NCBI RefSeq assembly: GCF_050563535.1
Contig: NZ_JBNXUO010000015.1
Span: 1 to 64,000 of the forward strand
Direction: 5' to 3'
From: Falsiroseomonas sp050563535
GTDB lineage: Bacteria; Pseudomonadota; Alphaproteobacteria; Acetobacterales; Acetobacteraceae
Length of the DNA: 64,000 bases
This document shows, one piece after another, positions 42,647 to 50,031 of this stretch; position 1 is the first letter of the stretch, and the number at the start of each line of letters is the position of its first letter. The notes under the pieces were generated by a model. That model was not told the origin of the DNA. It saw nothing but the letters and a program-made list of their open reading frames with translations, and made no database searches. A program made the translations under genes and the position numbers.

Positions 42647-42682
42647 GATCCAGGGTTGCTCGTCGTCCAGCAACTCTGGATC
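42647..42682 (-). promoter_or_regulatory. Hairpin directly before the glycosidase start codon
   Basis: A 14-bp stem with one G.T pair (42647-42660 with 42669-42682) and an eight-base loop ends four bases before GTG 42642 and starts about 36 bases after the Bug 4 stop. It could terminate the receptor transcript, hide the glycosidase ribosome site, or both. Confidence 0.6.
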
Positions 42683-42718
42683 GCGTGTGGAAGTTGCGCC
42701 GCGGCGGCGCCGGCCGGG

Positions 42719-43687
42719 TCACTCCACGCGGATGTTCGCCTCGCGGATCAGGCCTTCCCACTTCGCCGTCTCGGCGCGCAGCCATTCGGCCGCCGATGCG
42801 GGGGTCGAATCGGCGACCAGCCGCATCGCGAGGTCGCCGAGGCGCTGCTTCACCGCATCCTGCGCGGCGGCGCGGTTGAAGGCGGCATTGGCGGCGGCCA
42901 CCACCTCGGCCGGGGTGCCCGCCGGCGCCAGCACCATGTGCCAGGTGAAGGCGGTGAGGTCCGGGAAACCGGCTTCGGCCGTGGTCGGCACGTCGGGCAG
43001 CTGCGGCAGGCGGCGGTCGTCCATCACCGCCAGCGCCCGCGTCTCGCCCCGCTGCACGAATGGCACGGCCGACGTCGCGACATCGACGATGAGCGGGATG
43101 GTGCCGTTCAGCACGTCCGGCATCGCCGCGGCGGTGCCGCGATAGGGGATGTGGTTGCCGCTGACGCCCATGCGCCGCAGCATCAGCTCCGTCGCCAGGT
43201 GCAGCGCGCCGCCATTGCCGGAGGAGGCGTAGTCGAGCCCGCCGCGCGCCTCGCGCAGGCGGGCCTGCAGGTCCCGCATGTTGGCGGCGCGGAGGTCCTT
43301 GTTCACCGTCACCACCATCGGGATGACGCCGACCAGGGCGACCGGCACGAAATCCGCCACCGGATCGAAGGGCAGGCGCGGGAAGAGCGGCCGCAGCGAG
43401 GCATGGGCGACGGTGGTGTAGAGCATCGTCAGCCCGTCCTTCGGGGCCTTGGCGACGGCATCGGTGCCCACCACCACGCCCGCGCCGGTGCGGTTCTCAA
43501 CCACCACGCGGTTCGGCAGGAACTCGCCCATCCGCTCGGCGAAGAGCCGGGCGGGGATGTCGGTCGGGCCGCCGGCCGCGAAGGGCACGATCAGGCGCAG
43601 CGGCTGGGCGGGCCAGGCCGTCTGCGCGGCGGCGGGGCGAAGGAAGGGGGCGGCAAGCGCGGCGCCGAGAAGGGGGCGGCGGAACAT
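42719..43687 (-). CDS. Bug-family tripartite tricarboxylate receptor (Bug 4)
   Basis: A 322-residue receptor with signal MFRRPLLGAALAAPFLRPAAAQ. LRLIVPFAAGGPTDIPARLFA, RVVVENRTGAGVVVGTD, YASSGNGGALHLATEL and IPYRGTAAAMPDVLNG show the family. It is a clear paralogue of Bug 3, which flanks the same glycosidase gene. The ribosome site before ATG 43687 is weak. No TctA or TctB gene is nearby. Confidence 0.92.
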   Translation of the reverse strand: MFRRPLLGAALAAPFLRPAAAQTAWPAQPLRLIVPFAAGGPTDIPARLFAERMGEFLPNRVVVENRTGAGVVVGTDAVAKAPKDGLTMLYTTVAHASLRPLFPRLPFDPVADFVPVALVGVIPMVVTVNKDLRAANMRDLQARLREARGGLDYASSGNGGALHLATELMLRRMGVSGNHIPYRGTAAAMPDVLNGTIPLIVDVATSAVPFVQRGETRALAVMDDRRLPQLPDVPTTAEAGFPDLTAFTWHMVLAPAGTPAEVVAAANAAFNRAAAQDAVKQRLGDLAMRLVADSTPASAAEWLRAETAKWEGLIREANIRVE

Positions 43688-43761
43688 CGTCGATCACACT
43701 CCGGATGGTGCCTGCGCCATCGCGCCAGGCGCCGCCCGGTTGCCGCCGCGCCGCCGCCGCG

Positions 43762-44928
43762 TCAATCGTCCGACGCTGTCAGCCTTGCGTACAGCTCGGG
43801 GTCGGTGGCGCCCTCGGTCCCGAAGACCAGCACGCGGCTGTCGGCGTCGAGGCCGAGCATCGCGCGAGAGAGCGGGTCCTCCGCCACCAGCAGGAAGGCG
43901 GCGAGGCCGGCCACCGCGCTTTCGCCCGCGACCACCGGCGGGTCGCGCCGCGCCAGCAGCCGCATGCAGTCCACCGCGCTGGCATCCGGCACCGCCATGA
44001 AGGCCGCCGCGCCGCGCTCCAGCTCCTGCCAGGCGAGCAGGCTGGGCTCGCCGCAGGCCAGCCCGGCCATCAGCGTGTCCAGCTCGCCCGGGACCGAAAC
44101 CGCCTCCCCCGCCTCGGCGCTGGCCAGCAGGCAGGCGGCCTTCTCGGGCTCGGCCACCACCAGCTTCACCCGGTCGCCGTGCCGGGCGCGCAGCTGGACC
44201 GACACCGCGGCCGCGACGCCGCCGACCCCGCCGGGGACGAAGGCATGGGTCGGCGGCTGGTCCAGCGCGTCCAGCGCCTCCTCCGCCATCACGCGGTAGC
44301 CCTGCATCACGTCGCGCGGGATCTCGGTGTAGCCGGGGTAGGAGGTGTCGGAGACGACGAACCATCCCTCGCGCTCGGCCGTGCGGGCGGCCTCGCGCAC
44401 CGCGTCGTCATAGGTGCCGGGGACCACGCGGATCTCGGCGCCGTAGCGGGCGATGGCGTCGCGGCGGCCCTGGCTCACCGTCTCATGCACGAAGATCACG
44501 CAGCGGCAGCCGAAGCGCTGCGCCCCCCAGGCGACGGAACGGCCGTGGTTGCCGTCCGTCGCGCAGGTGACGGTGATGCCGCGCGCGGCGTCGCGATGCG
44601 CGCCCGCTTCCAGTTCCTTCGTCGTCGCATGGGCCGCGACGCCGCGGCGGGCGAGTTCGCCGACCAGCAGCTTCGCCACCGCATAGGCGCCGCCGAGCGC
44701 CTTGAAGGAGCCCAGGCCGAAGCGTCCCCCTTCATCCTTGTAGTGGACGGCCGCGACGCGGGTGGCGTGTGCCACCTCGTCCAGCGGGCGGAGCGGCGTC
44801 GGCGCGTGGCCGGGCCAGGACTCGATCTCGGCGCGGGCGCGGCGGAAGCCGCCTTCGGGCAGCACGACGACGCCGGGGGTGCCGTGGCGGCGGTTGATCA
44901 GCAGGCGGTAGGGGCGGGCTGGGATCAT
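43762..44928 (-). CDS. Diaminopropionate ammonia-lyase-like PLP enzyme
   Basis: A 388-residue fold-type II PLP enzyme matching diaminopropionate ammonia-lyase (DpaL, about 398 residues in E. coli). The PLP Lys is Lys76 in GLGSFKALGGAYA, the catalytic Asp125 is in CATDGNHGRSVAWGA, and a Gly-rich phosphate loop is PGGVGGVAAAV. It would turn 2,3-diaminopropionate into pyruvate and ammonia. It diverges from a Bug receptor across 115 bases, suggesting shared control and an amino-acid-like ligand. Confidence 0.88.
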   Translation of the reverse strand: MIPARPYRLLINRRHGTPGVVVLPEGGFRRARAEIESWPGHAPTPLRPLDEVAHATRVAAVHYKDEGGRFGLGSFKALGGAYAVAKLLVGELARRGVAAHATTKELEAGAHRDAARGITVTCATDGNHGRSVAWGAQRFGCRCVIFVHETVSQGRRDAIARYGAEIRVVPGTYDDAVREAARTAEREGWFVVSDTSYPGYTEIPRDVMQGYRVMAEEALDALDQPPTHAFVPGGVGGVAAAVSVQLRARHGDRVKLVVAEPEKAACLLASAEAGEAVSVPGELDTLMAGLACGEPSLLAWQELERGAAAFMAVPDASAVDCMRLLARRDPPVVAGESAVAGLAAFLLVAEDPLSRAMLGLDADSRVLVFGTEGATDPELYARLTASDD

Positions 44929-45043
44929 GCGGCGGACGATGCCCCCGCCCCATCCGGCCTGCAACTCCGCAGGGGCCGCGGCTTGCCGGGCGGGGCCGCG
45001 ATGGGCGAGGATGCGGGCAACGACCCAGGGGGGACGCGCCGCC

Positions 45044-46009
45044 ATGACCACCCGACGCCTGCTGTTCGGCGCCGCCGCCGGCCTGCTCGCCGCGCCGCGC
45101 ATCGCGCAGGCCGCCTGGCCCGCCGACCGTCCGATCGAGGTCGTGGTCCCCTTCCCGCCCGGCGGCGGCGTGGACAACATGGTGCGGCCCATCGTGCAAT
45201 ACGTGCAGCCGCGCCTGCCCGGCGCGCGCTTCGCCATCGTCAACCGCGCCGGCGCCGCGGGGCAGATCGGCTTCGAGGCGATCTTCAACGCGGCGCCGGA
45301 CGGCTACACGATCGGCGCGGTCACCAACACCGCCATGCACGCCATCGCGGTGGAACGCCGCCCGCGCTACCGGCCGGAGGACTTCACCTACATCGCCAAT
45401 GTGGTGGACGACCCCGGCGGCTTCTGGGTGCGCGCCGACAGCCCCTGGCGGACACTGGCCGACCTGCGGGAGGCCGCGCGCCGCGCGCCGGAGACGATCG
45501 GCGTCGGCACCGCCGGAATCGGCTCCGACGACCACCTCCTGCAACTCGCCTTCGAGGAGGCGGCCGGCGTGCGGCTGCTGCATGTGCCGTACAGCGGCAC
45601 CGCACCGGTGATGCGCGACATGCTGGGCGGCAGCCTGCCGATCGGCAGCCTGAACATGAGCGAGGGGCTGCCCCTGCTGCGCGACGGGCGCATCCGCTGC
45701 CTCGGCCAGGGCGGCCCGGCGCGCTGGGCCCCGACCGGGGAGGTGCCGACCTTCCGCGAACAGGGCTTCGACGCGATGGGCGGCAGCGCCCGCGGCATCG
45801 CCGGCCCGCCGGGCATGCCGGCCGAGATCGTGGCCCGCCTCCGCGACGCCTTCCGGGAGGCGCTGGCCGACCCCGCGATGGTGGCGGAGGCCGAGCGCAC
45901 GGGGATGCCGATGCGGGCACTGATCGGCGACGAGTACCGCGCGATGATGCGCGCCGACCACGAGGCGATCCAGGGCCTGTGGCGGCGCCGCCCCTGGCGG
46001 GAAGGATGA
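45044..46009 (+). CDS. Bug-family tripartite tricarboxylate receptor (Bug 5)
   Basis: A 321-residue receptor with signal MTTRRLLFGAAAGLLAAPRIAQA. IEVVVPFPPGGGVDNMVRPI replaces the usual carboxylate loop: the DI pair seen in Bug 1-4 is DN here. DGYTIGAVTNTAMHAIAV, DDHLLQLAFEE and VPYSGTAPVMRDMLGGSL follow. It is the most divergent Bug protein here. GGGGGG lies upstream of ATG 45044. The adjacent, divergent DpaL-like gene is a possible functional partner. Confidence 0.9.
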   Translation: MTTRRLLFGAAAGLLAAPRIAQAAWPADRPIEVVVPFPPGGGVDNMVRPIVQYVQPRLPGARFAIVNRAGAAGQIGFEAIFNAAPDGYTIGAVTNTAMHAIAVERRPRYRPEDFTYIANVVDDPGGFWVRADSPWRTLADLREAARRAPETIGVGTAGIGSDDHLLQLAFEEAAGVRLLHVPYSGTAPVMRDMLGGSLPIGSLNMSEGLPLLRDGRIRCLGQGGPARWAPTGEVPTFREQGFDAMGGSARGIAGPPGMPAEIVARLRDAFREALADPAMVAEAERTGMPMRALIGDEYRAMMRADHEAIQGLWRRRPWREG

Positions 46010-46024
46010 GGCGGCGCGGGCCGC

Positions 46025-46444
46025 CTACTCCTCCCGCGCGCCTTCCGCGATGAGCCTCGCCCTGATCTCCGGCGGCAGCGGCACCTTCGCGCCGGTGTCC
46101 TGGCGCGTCACGACGACCACGCTGCGGGCGGTGACGCAGGGCTCGGCGTCCTTCCACAGCACATAGTCCTGCGTGTACGACGTGCGGCGCAGCGCGACGG
46201 TGCGGCAGCCCAGCACCACCTCGTCCCCGAAGCCGACGGCGCGGAGGTAGCGCGCCTCGATCTGCGCGACCACCGGGCCGGGGCGGTCGGGCGAGATGCG
46301 GGCGCCCGCCACCGCCTGCCAGTGGTCCACGCGCAGGTCCTCGAACATCGTCAGGTAGGCCGTGTGGTTGACATGGCCGTAGAGGTCGCATTGCGCCCAG
46401 CGGATCACCTGGGGGCGCAGGATCGTCCATTCGGCGGGATTCAC
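46025..46444 (-). CDS. 4HBT hotdog acyl-CoA thioesterase
   Basis: A 139-residue single hotdog domain. The DLYGHVNHTAYL motif (about 20-31), with catalytic Asp and the Asn/His pair, is that of 4-hydroxybenzoyl-CoA thioesterase/YbgC relatives. It would release free acid from a small acyl-CoA in the cytoplasm. Its ATG overlaps the stop of the upstream YciA-type gene (ATGA). Last gene of the six-gene amidase operon. Confidence 0.88.
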   Translation of the reverse strand: MNPAEWTILRPQVIRWAQCDLYGHVNHTAYLTMFEDLRVDHWQAVAGARISPDRPGPVVAQIEARYLRAVGFGDEVVLGCRTVALRRTSYTQDYVLWKDAEPCVTARSVVVVTRQDTGAKVPLPPEIRARLIAEGAREE

Positions 46445-46857
46445 GGATGCGCGACCTCGCCCGAGGGCACGGGGCGCGGCTTCCGCTCGGAATCGATGGC
46501 GACGAAGGTGAAGGTGCCCTCCGTCACCTGCTCCATCGCGTCCTCCGCCAGGCGGCGGCGCCAGGCCTCGATCCGCACGCGCATGGAGGTGTTCCCCACG
46601 CCGATGACGCGGGCATAGATGCTCACCTCGTCGCCCACCAGCACCGGGCGGTGGAACACCATGCCGTCCACCGCGATGGTCGCCACCCGCCCGCGCGCGC
46701 GGCGCATCGCCGCATTGCCGCCGGCCAGGTCCATGAGCCCCAGCAGCCAGCCGCCGAAGATGTCGCCCGATGGGTTGGCATCGGCCGGCATCGCGATGGT
46801 GCGCAGCAGCGGCGCTTCCTCGGGCGGAGCGTCCTGCGCGGGGGGACGGTCCTCCAT
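46441..46857 (-). CDS. YciA-type acyl-CoA thioesterase
   Basis: A 138-residue hotdog thioesterase of the YciA/BACH type. PADANPSGDIFGGWLLGLMDLAGGNAA (about 24-50) holds the conserved Asn/Asp active-site residues; VDGMVFHRPVLVGDEVSIYARV follows. Such enzymes cleave a broad range of acyl-CoAs. Two adjacent, coupled thioesterases of different hotdog subfamilies are unusual. It starts only four bases after the M20 stop. Confidence 0.9.
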   Translation of the reverse strand: MEDRPPAQDAPPEEAPLLRTIAMPADANPSGDIFGGWLLGLMDLAGGNAAMRRARGRVATIAVDGMVFHRPVLVGDEVSIYARVIGVGNTSMRVRIEAWRRRLAEDAMEQVTEGTFTFVAIDSERKPRPVPSGEVAHP

Positions 46858-46861
46858 CCCC

Positions 46862-48043
46862 TCAGAGCCCGGTCGCGTCGAGGCGCAGGATGGACCGCGC
46901 CAGGGCCTGGGCGCGGGGCACCAGGCTGCCGATCTCGAGGTATTCCTCCGGGCTGTGCGCCTTGCCGCCCACCGGCCCCACGGCGCAGAGCGTCGGCGCG
47001 CCGACCGCGGCGGTGAAGCCGGAATCGGCGCAGCCGCCGGAGAACTCGCCGGAGGTCGCGAAGCCGCTGTCCCTCGCCGCGCCCTCGTAGAGATGGAACA
47101 GCTTCGCCGCCGCAGGCGTCTGCGTCAGCGGCAGGAACTCGCCCTTGATCGTCAGCGTCGCGCGCGTGCCGGGGACGTGGCTGCGCGCCACGATCGCCTC
47201 GATCTTCGCCATCACCTCCTCGCGGTCGGCGGGCTCGACATAGCGGAGGTCGATCTGGCCCTGCGCGTGGGGCGCGACCGTGTTCACGCTCTGCCCGCCG
47301 GAGACGAGGCCGACATTCAGCGTGATCCCGCGCGAGAGGTCGGTCAGCGCATGGATCGCGGTGATCTTGGCGGCGAGTTCCCCGATGGCGCTGACGCCCT
47401 GCTCGAAGTTGCCGCCCGAATGCGCGGCCTTGCCCTCGATGTCGAAGACCGAGAAGACGCCGCCCTTGCGGCCGGTGACGATGCCGTTGTTCGGCCGGCC
47501 GGGTTCGGAATTGAACACGGCGCGTGCGGACCGCGCCTCCGCCTCGATCACCGGGCGGCCCTCGGGGGAGCCGATCTCCTCGTCGCCGGTGAACAGCCCG
47601 ACCAGCGGGCCGGGCGCGCCGCCGAACTTCCGGAAGGCGGCGAGGACGAACATGTTCATCACCAGCCCCGCCTTCATGTCGGCGACGCCGGGGCCATAGG
47701 CGCGGTCGCCGTCGATCGTGAAGGGGCGGCGCGCGGGCTCGCCCTTCGGGAAGACGGTGTCGCGGTGGCCCATCAGGACGATGTTGCGCCGGTCGTTGCC
47801 GCCGCCGGTGCCGCTGCCGTCATCGACGGTGGCGCGCAGGCAGTCGCCGAAGCGGGGCTGCGGCAGGGTCTCCACCGGGATGCCCTGCGCGGCCATGAAG
47901 CGCGCGACCTGCGCGCCGACCCGGTCCACCCCTTCCTTGTCGTAGCTGCCGCCGTCGGTGTCCACCATCTCGCGCAGCGCGTCGAGCATGGCGCCCTTCT
48001 GGGCGGCGAGCCAGGCGAGGATCTCGGTCTCGGGGTTCGGCAT
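46862..48043 (-). CDS. M20 metallopeptidase (CPG2-like)
   Basis: A 393-residue dinuclear zinc hydrolase of the glutamate carboxypeptidase branch. His93-Asp95 in MGHRDTVFPKG, Asp122 in GVADMKAG, Glu155-Glu156 in GDEEIGS and a late His in GKAHSPEE are present. The family removes glutamate-like residues from N-acyl conjugates. It is not a close twin of the enzyme at 18453. GGAGAAGGAG lies upstream of ATG 48043. Part of the amidase operon. Confidence 0.92.
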   Translation of the reverse strand: MPNPETEILAWLAAQKGAMLDALREMVDTDGGSYDKEGVDRVGAQVARFMAAQGIPVETLPQPRFGDCLRATVDDGSGTGGGNDRRNIVLMGHRDTVFPKGEPARRPFTIDGDRAYGPGVADMKAGLVMNMFVLAAFRKFGGAPGPLVGLFTGDEEIGSPEGRPVIEAEARSARAVFNSEPGRPNNGIVTGRKGGVFSVFDIEGKAAHSGGNFEQGVSAIGELAAKITAIHALTDLSRGITLNVGLVSGGQSVNTVAPHAQGQIDLRYVEPADREEVMAKIEAIVARSHVPGTRATLTIKGEFLPLTQTPAAAKLFHLYEGAARDSGFATSGEFSGGCADSGFTAAVGAPTLCAVGPVGGKAHSPEEYLEIGSLVPRAQALARSILRLDATGL

Positions 48044-48106
48044 GTCGGCTCCTTCTCCGGCGGCCGAGGCTGCCATCGCCGCACGCCGCCGGGAAGGGTC
48101 CCCGCG

Positions 48107-49078
48107 CTACTCCACGCGGCCGATACGACCGACGGCGCGCACCAGCCGCGCGCTGTCCTCGGCGAAGAAGCGGGCGAAGTCCGGAGCATCCATGTAGGCC
48201 ACCGGCGCGCCCGCGGCGTTGAAGGCCTGCACGAGCTGCGGGTCCTGCACGGCCTGGCGCACCGCATCGCGCAGGCGGCCCATCACCGGGGCGGGCGTGC
48301 CCGCCGGGGCGAACAGGCCGGCCCAGATGTAGAACTCCACATCGGCGAAGCCCTTCTCGATGAAGGTGGGCACGTCCGGGAAGGCGGGCACCCTGTCGCG
48401 CCCCCAGCAGCCCAGCACGCGGAGCCGGCCGTCCCGCGCATGCTGCGTCAGCGTGCCGGGGGCGGAGGCAAGCGCCTGGATCTGCCCGCCGAGCAGGGCG
48501 GTGATGGCCGGGCCCGCCCCCTGGAAGGGCACGTGCAGCAGCCGGATGCCGGCGGAGGCCGCCAGCATCTCCATCGCGACATGCAGCGTGCCGTAGGTGC
48601 CGGAGGAGCCGTAGGGGATGCTGCCCGGGTTGGCGCGGGCGGCGGCGACGAATTCCTCCATCGTGCGCCAGGGTGCGGTGGCGGGAACGGCCAGCATCGT
48701 GGGATCGGCGTTCACCAGCGCGACCGGGGCGAACTGGTCGGCCGTGTAGGGGGGCGGGCGGTTGAACAGGCGCTCCGCCTCCGGGATCACGGCGAGAGAG
48801 GACAGCGCCATCACCAGCGTGTAGCCATCCGGCGCGCTGCGGGCGACGAAGGCGTTGCCGATCGCGCCGGCCGCGCCACCGCGGTTCTGCACCACGACGG
48901 GCTGGCGCAGGATGCGCTCCATCGCCGCCGCGGTGGGCCGCGCGGCGAGGTCCGCCTGCCCGCCCGGCGGGAAGGGCACGACCATGGTGATGGAACGGGT
49001 CGGAAACTCGGTCGCCTGCGCCAGGGCGGCGGGCGCGAGCGGCAGCGCGGCGGCGGCGAGCAGCGTGCGGCGGTGCAT
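48107..49078 (-). CDS. Bug-family tripartite tricarboxylate receptor (Bug 6)
   Basis: A 323-residue receptor with signal MHRRTLLAAAALPLAPAALAQ. ITMVVPFPPGGQADLAARPTA, PVVVQNRGGAAGAIGN, DGYTLVMALSS and VPFQGAGPAITALLGGQI identify the family. GGGGAGAA precedes ATG 49078. Within the operon it follows the fumarylacetoacetase-like gene and precedes the M20 gene, so it probably captures the compound those enzymes degrade. Confidence 0.93.
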   Translation of the reverse strand: MHRRTLLAAAALPLAPAALAQATEFPTRSITMVVPFPPGGQADLAARPTAAAMERILRQPVVVQNRGGAAGAIGNAFVARSAPDGYTLVMALSSLAVIPEAERLFNRPPPYTADQFAPVALVNADPTMLAVPATAPWRTMEEFVAAARANPGSIPYGSSGTYGTLHVAMEMLAASAGIRLLHVPFQGAGPAITALLGGQIQALASAPGTLTQHARDGRLRVLGCWGRDRVPAFPDVPTFIEKGFADVEFYIWAGLFAPAGTPAPVMGRLRDAVRQAVQDPQLVQAFNAAGAPVAYMDAPDFARFFAEDSARLVRAVGRIGRVE

Positions 49079-49134
49079 GTCTGGCGTTCTCCCCTCGGGT
49101 TGGCCCGTTCGTGCGCGGTGGCGCGGCGGGCGGG

Positions 49135-50016
49135 TCAGGCCACGCGGTTCTCCAGCACGCCGATGCCCGCGACCTCGATGCGCACCAGGTCGCCCGGCTT
49201 CAGGAAGACCGGCGGACGGAAGCCGATGCCAACGCCGGCGGGCGTGCCGGTGGCGATGATGTCCCCGGGTTCGAGCGTGATGCCCGCGCTGATGCATTCG
49301 ATCAGCGTCGGGATGTCGAAGATCAGGTCGGCGACGGGGGCATCCTGCCGCTTCTCGCCGTTCACCTGCGTGGTCAGGCGCAGCGCCGCGGGGTCCGGGA
49401 CCGCGTCGGCGGTGAGGATGGCGGGGCCCATCGGGCAGAAGCCGTCGATGCCCTTGCCCAGCACCCATTGCCGGTGGCGCTGCTGCAGCGTGCGGGCGGT
49501 GACGTCGTTGACGATGGTGTAGCCGAAGACATGGGCCAGCGCGTCGGCCCTGCGGATCCCCCGCCCCCCCGTGCCGATCACCACCGCCAGTTCGCCCTCG
49601 TAGTCGGTGCTGCCGGTCGGGTCGAGATGGGCGGGGATGGGCTCGCCCGGGCCGATGACGGAACTCGGCGGCTTGGTGAAGACGACGGGGAATTCCGGCT
49701 CCACCTCCTTCGCGGTGGCGTCGAAGCCGGAGCTGGCGAATTCCTTCGCGTGCTCGCGGTAGTTCTTGCCGACGCAGAAGATGTTCCTGCCCGGCCGCGG
49801 GATGGGCGCGAGCAGCACCGCATCCGCGACCACCGGGGCCTTCCCCGCCGCGCCGCGCGCCGCGTCCAGCGCACCGGCCCCGCCGCGGATGAGGTCGAGA
49901 AGGGTGGCCGGCAGCGTCGCATCGGCCGCCGCGAGGTCCCGCACCCGGCCCGCATCGTCCAGCATGCCGGGCGCGGCACCGGACCCGTCGGGGCGGCGGA
50001 AGGTCACGAGACGCAT
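49135..50016 (-). CDS. Fumarylacetoacetate hydrolase-family protein
   Basis: A 293-residue FAH-fold protein with an N-terminal cap (about 1-65). The catalytic core begins at IFCVGKNYREHAKEF; metal ligands come from DYEGELAVVIG and the later GYTIVNDVTAR segment; GTPAGVGIGFRPPVFLKPGD closes it. Family members cleave acylpyruvates, decarboxylate oxaloacetate, or hydrate dienoates. It starts 15 bases after the amidase stop, in one operon. Confidence 0.92.
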   Translation of the reverse strand: MRLVTFRRPDGSGAAPGMLDDAGRVRDLAAADATLPATLLDLIRGGAGALDAARGAAGKAPVVADAVLLAPIPRPGRNIFCVGKNYREHAKEFASSGFDATAKEVEPEFPVVFTKPPSSVIGPGEPIPAHLDPTGSTDYEGELAVVIGTGGRGIRRADALAHVFGYTIVNDVTARTLQQRHRQWVLGKGIDGFCPMGPAILTADAVPDPAALRLTTQVNGEKRQDAPVADLIFDIPTLIECISAGITLEPGDIIATGTPAGVGIGFRPPVFLKPGDLVRIEVAGIGVLENRVA

Positions 50017-50031
50017 CAGGGGGTCCTCTCC

